A stretch of 64,000 bases of DNA. It comes from Desulfovibrio sp. GTDB taxonomy: Bacteria > Desulfobacterota > Desulfovibrionia > Desulfovibrionales > Desulfovibrionaceae. Every line of letters begins with the position of its first letter. Position 1 is the stretch's first letter. Positions 33,786-41,061 of the stretch are shown piece by piece. Made by a program: the position numbers and the translations under genes. The stretch lies in NCBI RefSeq assembly GCF_034006445.1, contig NZ_JAVESS010000005.1, positions 62,001 through 126,000 on the forward strand, given 5' to 3'. Below the pieces are notes generated by a model. The model saw only the letters and a list, made by a program, of their open reading frames with translations. It was not told the origin of the DNA and searched no databases.

Positions 33786-34457
33786 TTAAGATTTTCTTTC
33801 TAATTGTAAAATATTATTCATTTCTTTTTCAGAGAAAACTTCATTAGAGATAAATTCTTTGTGCGTAATGCCTTTTGCAGGGCTTTTAAAAAAATGCGTC
33901 ATGCTAATATCAAACATATTAGAACAAAGTTGCAATGACGGATAGATAGCCGCACCTTTCATAGAATTTGAATCAACACTTTCCATTAAATAAAAAAATG
34001 AAGACCAAAATGGGAGTGTTTGGGTAAAACGAACATCATTTTTAGGGGCTGTTAGTGAATACATTCCCCCATTCTTTTCAAATAGGGCTTCAGCAAAATT
34101 CTGCTGCCCAACGCTACAACCAGAGACAAATAGACGCCGGTGTTCAAGTTTTCTTTCAAATATAGACGCAAATTCTTCAAATTTTACCTCATCGAAAGAT
34201 GTATGAATAGAGCTCGCGTCTCCATGACAAGATAAAAACAGATACCTGTAGCCTTTTTCCCGGAATATAGAAGAAATTTTTTCAAGCTCACATTTCGAGC
34301 GAATATAAAAATATATAGGATTTTTCCCTAATATTTTTAGATAATTGTATAAAAACTTCCCTTCAAATCGTTCCGCTTTTTCATCTGCTAAGGTCAAAGA
34401 TTCGATAATGAAAAATTGTGGAATAGTTTTTTGTGACGGGGGAGTAGTTGAAGTCAT
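33786..34457 (-). CDS. CHAT/caspase-like cysteine protease
   Basis: 223 residues from the ATG at 34457 (strong site AAGGAGAC). The core of the caspase/CHAT fold is readable: strand-loop RYLFLSCHGDASSI with catalytic-type His78, then HRRLFVSGCSVGQQNFAEAL with Cys114 at the end of the next strand, followed by the family-like segment SLTAPKNDVRFTQTLPFW and SSFFYLME. The His-Cys order and spacing (36 residues) fit clan CD peptidases. No sensor domain is fused to it. It is first in the cassette, 42 bases before the next gene. CHAT proteases often activate partners in anti-phage defence; here that is inference. Confidence 0.75.
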   Translation of the reverse strand: MTSTTPPSQKTIPQFFIIESLTLADEKAERFEGKFLYNYLKILGKNPIYFYIRSKCELEKISSIFREKGYRYLFLSCHGDASSIHTSFDEVKFEEFASIFERKLEHRRLFVSGCSVGQQNFAEALFEKNGGMYSLTAPKNDVRFTQTLPFWSSFFYLMESVDSNSMKGAAIYPSLQLCSNMFDISMTHFFKSPAKGITHKEFISNEVFSEKEMNNILQLERKS

Positions 34458-34802
34458 ATTGTCTCCTTTTTTAATAAAACAGTGATATCTTCGCAAATCT
34501 CAACTTCCACGGTAATGTTGCGTGAGCATTCCTCCGGCAAACATGTTAGGCAGTTACGCGTAGCATAATCCTTGTTGCTCGGCAGATTGTCAGATGCTTA
34601 TTTAACCAGAGATAATATTCTTTATAATATAATTTATTCTTTATCGATGCTCAACCTATACCTTCGATAACCTTTGCGCCCTTTCCGGGCATAGCCTCCG
34701 TTCTTGCGACATTATGGCAGGAACGGAGGCTTTTTGCGTCCAGCCGTTGCCCGCAGGGCATACGGACGGCGACAGCCTGCCAATAAAAATGGAGCAATTG
34801 CT
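34458..34802. other. Intergenic region between cassette and portal gene
   Basis: Very AT-rich to about 34660 (AATATTCTTTATAATATAAT), it probably holds the minus-strand cassette promoter (a TTGAGA with possible -10 GTTTTA near 34480-34515 reading leftward, weak). Composition returns to the phage's at the terminator (34693). No gene seen. Confidence 0.45.
34693..34735 (+). terminator. Intrinsic terminator upstream of the portal gene
   Basis: AGCCTCCGTTC (34693-34703) pairs with GAACGGAGGCT (34721-34731), followed by TTTTT. It marks the right edge of the inserted cassette; transcription from the terminase side would be expected to end here. Confidence 0.75.
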
Positions 34803-35465
34803 ATGGCAAGCGGAATTTATCGTGCGGACGGCACATTTCAGCCGTTTCAGGCTACCGGGCTGACGACGGAACTTGCAACCCGACAAAATGCCGGTTTGAC
34901 GCCGGGCGAACTGGAAGGCTGGCTGAACGTCCTGCCTGACCCTGACCCGGTTTTGCGGAAGCGCGGGGACGAAGCGTCGGTGCTGGCTGAACTTTCCGCA
35001 GACGACCAAGTGACCACGGCCATGTTGAGCCGGAAAAACCGGGAGCTGAACTGCCCCCACTTCGGTTTCCGGGCCGGAGCGCCGGACGGCGAAACAGCCA
35101 GCCCGGAAGCTGAAAATCTGCATCGACGCTTTACCCAAGACCTTGAGCGGTCAAACCTCCGCAATATCATAAGCAGCATAATTGATGCCCCTTTTTTCGG
35201 CTTCACGCCGTTGGAACTTATCTGGCGGCGCGGGGACAACTGGTGGCATCTGGTGGACGTGGCGGCACGACCAGCGCACTGGTTTGGCTTCGACAATAAA
35301 AATAACCCCGTGTTTATTGGCGTGTACGGCGGCTTGTGTGCAGAACCGCAACTATTGCCTGCAGGCAAGTTCGTCATTGTCCAGCATCACGCCACCTATG
35401 ACAATCCTTACGGTTTGCGGTTGTTGACCCATCGCGCCGCCGAGGGAGTAGGGAGGGCACCATGA
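34803..35465 (+). pseudogene. Mu gp29-like portal protein (DUF935), 3' truncated
   Basis: 220 residues from the ATG at 34803 (GGAG nine bases upstream). The N-terminal part is normal for DUF935 portals: DDQVTTAMLSRKNRELN, ERSNLRNIISSIIDAPFFGF, LELIWRRGDNWWHLVDV, AARPAHWFGFD and VQHHATYDNPYGLRLL. After YGLRLL the sequence changes to THRAAEGVGRAP and stops, where the family runs on for about 250 more residues. The gene was cut and joined to the integrase module at about 35430. It could still be translated but not function as a portal. Confidence 0.85.
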
Positions 35466-35683
35466 CAGAGTCGGAGCGTTTGGCAGAGGTCGCAGCGCTC
35501 CACGCGGAGCGAAAAAGCAAGGCAGAAGAGCTTGCAGCGATAGATCGACAAATCGAACTTGTGCTATTCCCTGAATTGGCAGGAAGGCGCAAGCAAAAAG
35601 TCCGATCCGGCAAGGATTGGGAAAGAATAATGGAGTCAGGCAATGAGTGTGTCCCAACGAGCAGACGGGCGCTGGCTGGTTAA
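35462..35683 (+). CDS. Small hypothetical protein before the integrase
   Basis: 73 residues, starting 4 bases before the truncated portal's stop with GGGAGGGCACC ahead of ATG. It is a single charged helix-rich protein (ESERLAEVAALHAERKSKAE, ELAAIDRQIELVLFPEL). It overlaps the integrase start by 41 bases. An excisionase or integrase helper is possible from position, but no winged-helix pattern is visible. Confidence 0.55.
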   Translation: MTESERLAEVAALHAERKSKAEELAAIDRQIELVLFPELAGRRKQKVRSGKDWERIMESGNECVPTSRRALAG

Positions 35684-36698
35684 GTATAAGCGCGGGGGCA
35701 AGTGGGCACAAAAAACCTTTCGGGATGAAACCGTTGCTATCGCTTTTGATGCCGAGCAGTCAGAAGCGTTACAAGATAGCCGTCTTTCTCTGATAGAACG
35801 GTCTGCGTCGTTTTTCCATTCGCATCCCGATTATCATGTAGAAACACGTAAAAAGATTTTACATTTCATCAACGGCTATACAAACGCATCCGGCCTATGG
35901 GTTGATGGCATAGGTCAGTTTCTTCGAGACAAGTACGCGGAAGAATTAACGCGGACGGATCTGGAACTGATGCGAAACGTAATGCGCAAGCGCGGCAGCG
36001 GCAATGCCACTATCAATAAAATGCAGGCGTATATCAGGGCCATCCTGGCATGGGGGGGTGACCAGCAGCTTATCAGATTAAACCCATGGCGTGACTACAA
36101 GCGGCTGCCGACAAAGAAAACTGAAAACACTACCTCGCTGGCAGATTTTCAGAACATCTTACAGTTTTGTCCCGATTGGCTGCGGTGGGCGCTGGCAACG
36201 GCCTACGCACTGGCCATGCGTCCTGGGCACGTAGAGTTGTTTTCGCTCACCTGGGCGGCGTTTAACTGGCGACATGGATATGTGCAGTATGCACAAGGCA
36301 AGAGCGGCAGGATAAAGAGGGTGGTGCCCCCGCCTGCGTATTGGCAAGAAGCATTGCGCAGGTTTGAAGAAGACACCGCAGACGGCGTGCCGTGGGTTTG
36401 CCATCGCCTTGGTCGGAAGGTCAACAACTATCGCTCAGCATGGGAGAGGGCAAAGAAAAAGGCTGGCTATGCGGGCCGCTGCATCCGTCCATATGACATC
36501 CGGCATGCGGCTGCGTCAGAAATGCTTGCGGCGGGAGCTGACCTCGCAGCGGTTGCGGCACAAATGGGCCACGCCAGCATCCAGACAACCGCAACAACCT
36601 ATGCCCACGTCACGCCAGGGGGCCAAAAACGTGCAGCAACGCTGATGCCGGATTTGGTGCAGTTTGGTGCAGAAAAAAGCCCTCACGATGATTCGTAA
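35643..36698 (+). CDS. int: Tyrosine recombinase / phage integrase
   Basis: 351 residues with an N-terminal Arm-binding-like segment (RADGRWLVKYKRGGKWAQK), a SAM-like core-binding domain (about 60-165) and the catalytic domain: Arg in YALAMRPGHVELFSLTW, then IRPYDIRHAAASEMLAAGAD (His-x-x-Arg-type box), QMGHASIQTTATTYAHVTPG with the second His and the nucleophilic Tyr. All active-site residues seem present, so the enzyme looks intact. The gene ends 15 bases from the 3' end of tRNA-Phe, its probable attachment site. Confidence 0.92.
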   Translation: MSVSQRADGRWLVKYKRGGKWAQKTFRDETVAIAFDAEQSEALQDSRLSLIERSASFFHSHPDYHVETRKKILHFINGYTNASGLWVDGIGQFLRDKYAEELTRTDLELMRNVMRKRGSGNATINKMQAYIRAILAWGGDQQLIRLNPWRDYKRLPTKKTENTTSLADFQNILQFCPDWLRWALATAYALAMRPGHVELFSLTWAAFNWRHGYVQYAQGKSGRIKRVVPPPAYWQEALRRFEEDTADGVPWVCHRLGRKVNNYRSAWERAKKKAGYAGRCIRPYDIRHAAASEMLAAGADLAAVAAQMGHASIQTTATTYAHVTPGGQKRAATLMPDLVQFGAEKSPHDDS

Positions 36699-36704
36699 GG
36701 GCTT
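36677..36704 (+). terminator. Hairpin overlapping the integrase end
   Basis: AAGCCCT-C-ACGA, loop TGAT, TCGT-A-AGGGCTT: an 11-bp stem broken by one opposed pair, with only a weak T-run after it. It spans the integrase stop and precedes tRNA-Phe on the other strand, so it may end both transcripts. Confidence 0.55.
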
Positions 36705-36712
36705 GATTTCTA

Positions 36713-36788
36713 TGGTGCCGAGGGACAGAATTGAACTGCCGACACGGGGATTTTCAGTCCCCTGCTCTACCAACTGAGCTACCTCGGC
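36713..36788 (-). tRNA. tRNA-Phe (GAA)
   Basis: 76 bases read on the minus strand. Acceptor arms are GCCGAGG / CCTCGGC with discriminator A and encoded CCA. The D-arm is GCTC-AGTTGGTA-GAGC, the anticodon stem GGGGA / TCCCC around CTGAAAA (anticodon GAA), and the T-arm GGCAG-TTCAATT-CTGTC. Complete cloverleaf. Its 3' end faces the integrase and is the likely attachment site. Confidence 0.97.
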
Positions 36789-37040
36789 CCTTGCGCCAGT
36801 GAAATAAATTCCACAGCGGCTGGAGAAGTCTTCTACCCACTTGGCCTGGCTTTGGCAAGTCTTTTTTGCAAAATTTATCCAATCCCTTGAAAATCGTGCG
36901 CCTTCCGGCCATACTGCCGGAGTTGCAGTACGGAGCAGGGCACCAAAAATGGCTTTGCCCCGCCTGGCTTTTGGAGTAATACCCCTGACGCGCGAGCCTG
37001 CATGCAGCGGGGCCGCGTCAGGAGGCTCGCCACTTGGGCA

Positions 37041-37287
37041 GTTTCCCTTTGAAAAAGGGTACATGCTCTAACGCTGTACAAAAGTGCAGCGCGCCACAAC
37101 GTGACGTGGATCCAGCCGCGCTTTAGCCGTTGCGACGAAGGAAGCTACGGACAAAGACAGCAGATGGTTAATGAACGGAAAGCCTGCTGATGACTGTCGC
37201 TGTCCGTAAGCGGCAAAGACCCGCTAAGGGCTCCGCCAATCGTATTTTCGGCAGAATGAGACTCTTGAAATGTGAAGCATTTCAAAG
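37041..37287. repeat. Interspersed repeat family B, copy 3 (inverted)
   Basis: From TTTCCCTTTGAAAAAGGGTA and ATGCTCTAACGCTG to GAAATGTGAAGCATTTCAAAG, with GCGACGAAGGAAGCTACGGA in the middle. An extra segment (GTAAGCGGCAAAGACCCGCT, about 37207-37240) is inserted relative to the other copies. It fills most of the 588-base gap between tRNA-Phe and the ClC gene; 36800-37040 holds GC-rich hairpin-forming sequence (GCGAGCCTGCATGCAGCGGG) and no gene. Confidence 0.8.
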
Positions 37288-37376
37288 GCACTCTTCCCGA
37301 GAACCTGGGGACATGCCCCACGGTGTTTATGGTCACACCATCCATCCCGGATGCCCTCGCAACAAGGATTTTTTTA

Positions 37377-38771
37377 GTGAAACCGGGCAATCCTTTTCCT
37401 CAAATCAAACATGATTTCAAACAGATGGGTGTTTCAGGCCTGGCAAGAACCATCGTGCAGGCTCTTCTTATCGGGGGAGTGACTGGCGTGGTTATCGGCC
37501 TGTTCCGCCACCTGAACCATGTGATCACACATTGGATTGTGCGCACCGTGAACGCGCACGGCCTGAGTGACGGCCTTGTCGGCTGCGCGGTGTTTTTCGG
37601 CCTGCTGCTCCTGGCTGTGCTTTCTGTGCTGCTGTTGCGCGTGGAGCCGCTGATCAGCGGGAGCGGCATCCCCCAGGTTGAGCTTATGGTCAGGGGCAAA
37701 TTGCGCATGAACTGGTTTCGTGTGCTGCTCTGCAAGTTTGCTGGCGCTCTGACGGCCCTGACAGGGGGGCTTTCTGTGGGGCGGGAAGGCCCGTGCATCA
37801 TGATGGGTGCTTCCCTCGGCGTGGGGGTGGGGCGGTTGTGGCACGACCCCAAGGCCGCGCATGAACCCCGGTTTCTTGTGGGTGGCAGTGCAGCTGGCCT
37901 TGGGGCTGCTTTTGGTGCACCCCTGGCGGGCATGTGTTTTGCCTTTGAGGAAATGAAGACGCCCCTTCGGACGCCGATGATCATTACCTGCGCCATTACG
38001 GCCTTTACGGCAATGCTCGTCATGCAGACCATATACGGCTTTGGCCTGGTTCTTCCCTTTGGCGCGCGCCTCATGCTGTCCTGGGAGGACTGGTGGCTGG
38101 TTCCGGTGGTGGGCGTGGCCATGGGAGCCCTTGGCGCTCTCTATAATACCCTGCTTATCCGTCTGACCCTCTGGGCCGACACTACAAAAATGCTGCCGCT
38201 GCATCTGCGCGTGGTCATTCCCTTCATGTGCGCCGGACTGTTCTTGTATTTTTATCCCACGGTGCTGGCAGGCTTTGGCATTACAGCCCTGCAACTTGCC
38301 GACATGGCCCTGCCGCTGACGGCACTTTTGCTGCTGCTGGCCGTGAAGATGGTCTTTTCCTGCGCGAGTTTCGCCTCCGGGGTGGCCGGGGGCCTGCTCA
38401 TGCCCATTCTGGCCATGGGGGCCATGGCCGGGGCCTGCCTTACGTCGGCCCTGCTGCTTTTTGACGTGGTCACGCCAGAAAAGAGCGTCATCATACTTCT
38501 TATGTGCATGGCCGGACTGTTCGGCTCCTCGGTGCGCGCTCCCCTGACAGGGGCGTTCCTGATGCTCGAGATGACGGGCGCGTATTCCAACATGGCGTTC
38601 ATCATCATCACGGCCTATATTGCCGCTGTCGTGGCCGACAAAATAGGGTGCGAACCCGTGTACGACAGCCTGCGCCGCCGCTGCATTGTGGAAGGAAAAA
38701 TCAAGAGGCCCAGGCTCAAGCCGCGGCGTCCGCAAAGGGCTGTGGGCGGCGCTCTTGGCGGCGCGGTGTGA
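37377..38771 (+). CDS. ClC-family chloride channel / H+-Cl- antiporter
   Basis: 464 residues from the GTG at 37377, chosen because AAGGA sits eight bases upstream; longer frames run into repeat B3 (37272), and an ATG at 37425 is another option. About 10-12 hydrophobic helices. The three chloride-site motifs are visible: EPLISGSGIPQVELMV, LSVGREGPCIMMGASLG with the gating Glu, and FASGVAGGLLMPILAMG. The proton-side Glu is in FAFEEMKTP, which favours an antiporter. The C-terminus is short and basic (KRPRLKPRRPQR) and has no CBS domains. It stands alone. Confidence 0.9.
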   Translation: MKPGNPFPQIKHDFKQMGVSGLARTIVQALLIGGVTGVVIGLFRHLNHVITHWIVRTVNAHGLSDGLVGCAVFFGLLLLAVLSVLLLRVEPLISGSGIPQVELMVRGKLRMNWFRVLLCKFAGALTALTGGLSVGREGPCIMMGASLGVGVGRLWHDPKAAHEPRFLVGGSAAGLGAAFGAPLAGMCFAFEEMKTPLRTPMIITCAITAFTAMLVMQTIYGFGLVLPFGARLMLSWEDWWLVPVVGVAMGALGALYNTLLIRLTLWADTTKMLPLHLRVVIPFMCAGLFLYFYPTVLAGFGITALQLADMALPLTALLLLLAVKMVFSCASFASGVAGGLLMPILAMGAMAGACLTSALLLFDVVTPEKSVIILLMCMAGLFGSSVRAPLTGAFLMLEMTGAYSNMAFIIITAYIAAVVADKIGCEPVYDSLRRRCIVEGKIKRPRLKPRRPQRAVGGALGGAV

Positions 38772-38851
38772 AACTCGCACAGCAGACGGTTTTTTGATGT
38801 GCGCAAAAGTATATATAACACATTGTTATAATTTATCTTAATAAATAGTGC

Positions 38852-38880
38852 TTGCACTTTGCGATTGGAGTGGCTATTTT
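38852..38880 (+). promoter_or_regulatory. Promoter of the PaaK-like gene
   Basis: TTGCAC (38852-38857), 17-base spacer, TATTTT (38875-38880), in a short AT-rich stretch 37 bases before the ATG at 38917. Confidence 0.6.
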
Positions 38881-38916
38881 GGCCCTTCAATGTAAAACAG
38901 GCCATGTGGAGTAGGT

Positions 38917-40182
38917 ATGACCCGTAAAGACCGCACAGAAGGCATATACAGCCGCCGCGAAGTTCTTGATGAGAGCGAACGCCGCCAGTACTGCCTTATC
39001 CAGCTCAAGGACTTGCTTTCCTATGCGTACCGGTATTCGGAAGACGTAAAAAAGCGTTTTGACCGTGCGCAGTTTAATGTGGAGAAATTCAAGACCCTTG
39101 CTGACATCAAGCATATTCCCATTCTCAAGAAGAAGGAGCTTATCTTTCTTCAGTCCATGGGGCCGCGTCTGGGCGGACTGCTGACCAAGGACATTGGCGA
39201 ACTCAAACGCATTTTTCTTTCCCCCGGCCCCATCTTTGACCCCGAAGACCGTGGCGAAGATTACTGGGGCTACACCGAAGCCTTCTATTCCGTGGGCTTT
39301 CGCCCCGGCGATGCGGTGCAGAACACGTTCAACTATCAGTTGACGCCTGCGGGCCTCATGTTTGAGGAACCCCTGCGCAACCTTGGTTGTGCGGTTATTC
39401 CCGCTGGCCCCACGGACGCCGCGACCCAGCTGGACATCATGCAGAAGCTGCGTGTGTCGGGCTATGTGGGCACGCCGAGCTTCCTCATGCACCTGGCGCA
39501 AAAGGCTGAAGAAAAGGGCCTCAACCTGCGCAAGGATCTTTTTCTGGAAGTGGCCTTTGTCACTGGCGAGCGGCTTTCGGAAAAAATGCGTTCGCAGATG
39601 GAAAAGAAGTACGACCTGGTCATGCGCCAGGGCTACGGCACGGCGGATGTGGGCTGCATCGGATACGAATGCTTCCACAGAACCGGCCTGCACATCGCCA
39701 ACCGCTGCTATGTGGAAATCTGCCATCCTGACACGGGCATTCCGTTGAAGGACGGCGAAGTGGGCGAAATCGTGGTGACGGCCTTTAACAAGACCTATCC
39801 GCTTATCCGTCTGGCCACGGGCGACCTTTCGTTCATTGACCGCAGCCCCTGCGCCTGCGGCCGCACAAGCCCGCGCCTTGGCAGCATCGTGGGCCGCGTG
39901 GACACCACCGCCCGCATCATGGGCATGTTCGTGTACCCGCATCAGGTCGAGCAGGTCATGAGCCGCTTTGAAGAAATCAAGCGTTGGCAGATTGAAGTGA
40001 CCAACCCCGGCGGCATCGACGAAATGACCCTCTTTGTGGAAACCAGCGGCTTCAAGCGCGAAGAAGAGCTGCTGCACCAGTTCCGCGAAAAGATCAAGCT
40101 GCGTCCCGAACTGCGCGTGCTGGCTCCCGGCAGCCTGCCCCCGCAGATCCGTCCCATCGAAGACAAGCGCCATTGGGATTAA
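38917..40182 (+). CDS. Phenylacetate-CoA ligase (PaaK)-like adenylate-forming protein
   Basis: 421 residues, the PaaK-family length and fold: DLLSYAYRYSEDVKKRFD at the N-terminus, VSGYVGTPSFLMHLAQKAEE, VTGERLSEKMRSQMEKKY, the acid-binding motif RQGYGTADVGCIGYEC, and the C-terminal RLATGDLSF ... LGSIVGRVDTTARIMGMFVY. The normal ATP-loop SSGTTG is replaced by LSPGPIFDPE, so classical CoA-ligase activity is uncertain. Cys residues in CIGYEC and PCACGR resemble the structural zinc site of some relatives. A promoter precedes and a terminator follows; it is monocistronic. Substrate unknown. Confidence 0.85.
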   Translation: MTRKDRTEGIYSRREVLDESERRQYCLIQLKDLLSYAYRYSEDVKKRFDRAQFNVEKFKTLADIKHIPILKKKELIFLQSMGPRLGGLLTKDIGELKRIFLSPGPIFDPEDRGEDYWGYTEAFYSVGFRPGDAVQNTFNYQLTPAGLMFEEPLRNLGCAVIPAGPTDAATQLDIMQKLRVSGYVGTPSFLMHLAQKAEEKGLNLRKDLFLEVAFVTGERLSEKMRSQMEKKYDLVMRQGYGTADVGCIGYECFHRTGLHIANRCYVEICHPDTGIPLKDGEVGEIVVTAFNKTYPLIRLATGDLSFIDRSPCACGRTSPRLGSIVGRVDTTARIMGMFVYPHQVEQVMSRFEEIKRWQIEVTNPGGIDEMTLFVETSGFKREEELLHQFREKIKLRPELRVLAPGSLPPQIRPIEDKRHWD

Positions 40183-40202
40183 ACCCCCGCGCCAACAGAT
40201 AT

Positions 40203-40238
40203 CAGAGGCCAGCTCCGCAAGGGGCTGGCCTCTGTTTT
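40203..40238 (+). terminator. Rho-independent terminator
   Basis: CAGAGGCCAGC (40203-40213) pairs with GCTGGCCTCTG (40224-40234), then TTTT. It lies 21 bases after the PaaK-like gene. Confidence 0.85.
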
Positions 40239-40296
40239 CGTGCCCCGCGCTTCAGCGGAGGGGCACGAAATTCTGCCGCTTGCAGGCGGCATCCGC

Positions 40297-40325
40297 TTGA
40301 CAAATAGATAGCACACTACTATTTA
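40297..40325 (+). promoter_or_regulatory. marR promoter with overlapping palindrome
   Basis: TTGACA (40297-40302), 17-base spacer and TATTTA (40320-40325). The spacer and -10 form a near palindrome, AAATAGATAG-CACA-CTACTATTT, of the size MarR proteins bind, so self-repression is likely. Confidence 0.7.
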
Positions 40326-40351
40326 GCATTGCACCTAAGTGAGGTTGCACC

Positions 40352-40786
40352 ATGAGTACATCACCCAGAGACACAGTGGGCGTACTGCTGAGCCGTACCG
40401 GCAGGGTATGGCGCACACGCCTCGACGAAAGACTGGAGCCCCTGGGCCTGACGCAGGCCCGCTGGCTCGTGTTGATGCATCTTTCGCGCATGGGCGGTGA
40501 AGCCCCGCAAAAAGAGCTGGCGCAGTCGGTTGGCGTTGAAAGCCCCACCATGGTTCGCGTGGTGGACGGCCTTGAGCGTTTGGGCCTTGTGGAGCGCGTG
40601 GGGCAAAAAGACGACCGCCGGGCCAAGACGGTGCGGCTGACGCACAAGGCTCAGGGCGTCAACGAAGAAATCCAGCGCATAGGCTCCGGCCTGCGCGCCG
40701 AAGCTCTGGCGGGCCTCTCCGACGAGGAACTGGCCGAGTTTTTACGGATACTTGAAATCATACTTAACAACCTTAGAGCAGATTAA
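40352..40786 (+). CDS. MarR family transcriptional regulator
   Basis: 144-residue winged-helix regulator of the MarR/SlyA type. SRTGRVWRTRLDERLEPLGL is the dimer helix, LTQARWLVLMHLSRMGGEAP precedes the recognition part QKELAQSVGVESPTMVRVVD, and the wing is QKDDRRAKTVRLT. Genes for an EmrAB exporter follow, which it probably represses; its own operator is seen at 40303-40325. The stop codon and the last four residues (Leu-Arg-Ala-Asp) are supplied by repeat B4, which begins at 40773 inside the gene. Confidence 0.9.
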   Translation: MSTSPRDTVGVLLSRTGRVWRTRLDERLEPLGLTQARWLVLMHLSRMGGEAPQKELAQSVGVESPTMVRVVDGLERLGLVERVGQKDDRRAKTVRLTHKAQGVNEEIQRIGSGLRAEALAGLSDEELAEFLRILEIILNNLRAD

Positions 40787-41006
40787 CTTTGAAATGCTTC
40801 ACATTTCAAAGTTTTCATTCAGCCGAAAAATGCGATTTGCGACAGCCATCAGCAGGCTGCACGTTCTATTAACCAATTGCTGTCTTTGTCCGTAGCTTCC
40901 TTCGTCGCAACGGCCAAAGCTCGGCTGAATCCACGCCACGTTGTGGCGCGCTGTACTTTCGTACAGCGTTAGAGCAGCTACACTTTTTCAAAGTTGAAAT
41001 GCTCTA
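40773..41006. repeat. Interspersed repeat family B, copy 4
   Basis: From TTAGAGCAGATTAACTTTG to GTTGAAATGCTCTA, with TCCGTAGCTTCCTTCGTCGC in the centre. It separates marR from emrA and overlaps the marR 3' end by 14 bases. Confidence 0.88.
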
Positions 41007-41061
41007 GCGCCGCTGCCGTCCGGTGACGTCAGGCCGTGGCCTTGCAAGGAGCTGTCAGCAT

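Larger units (their letters stand above)
28700..36713. mobile_element. Degraded Mu-like prophage remnant with integrase module at tRNA-Phe
   Basis: Plus-strand Mu-type genes occur in phage order: gp16/GemA-like, zinc-finger protein, DUF1804 small terminase, gp28 large terminase, gp29 portal. Head, tail and transposase genes are absent. Three are broken (frameshift, nonsense, truncation), so no phage can be produced. An intact AT-rich three-gene cassette lies between gp28 and gp29 on the other strand. The right part is a tyrosine integrase ending 15 bases from the tRNA-Phe gene, which is not a Mu feature, so two elements may be fused. The left edge is not sharp; no second copy of the tRNA end was found at the left. 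Confidence 0.8.

Noticed and set aside
37272..37376. Longer N-terminus for the ClC gene
   Set aside because: The first codons lie in repeat B3; a good ribosome site precedes the GTG at 37377 instead.
37434..38780. 448-codon minus-strand ORF opposite the ClC gene
   Set aside because: Shadow frame; composition (His, Gln, Gly) is not protein-like and ClC motifs are on the plus strand.
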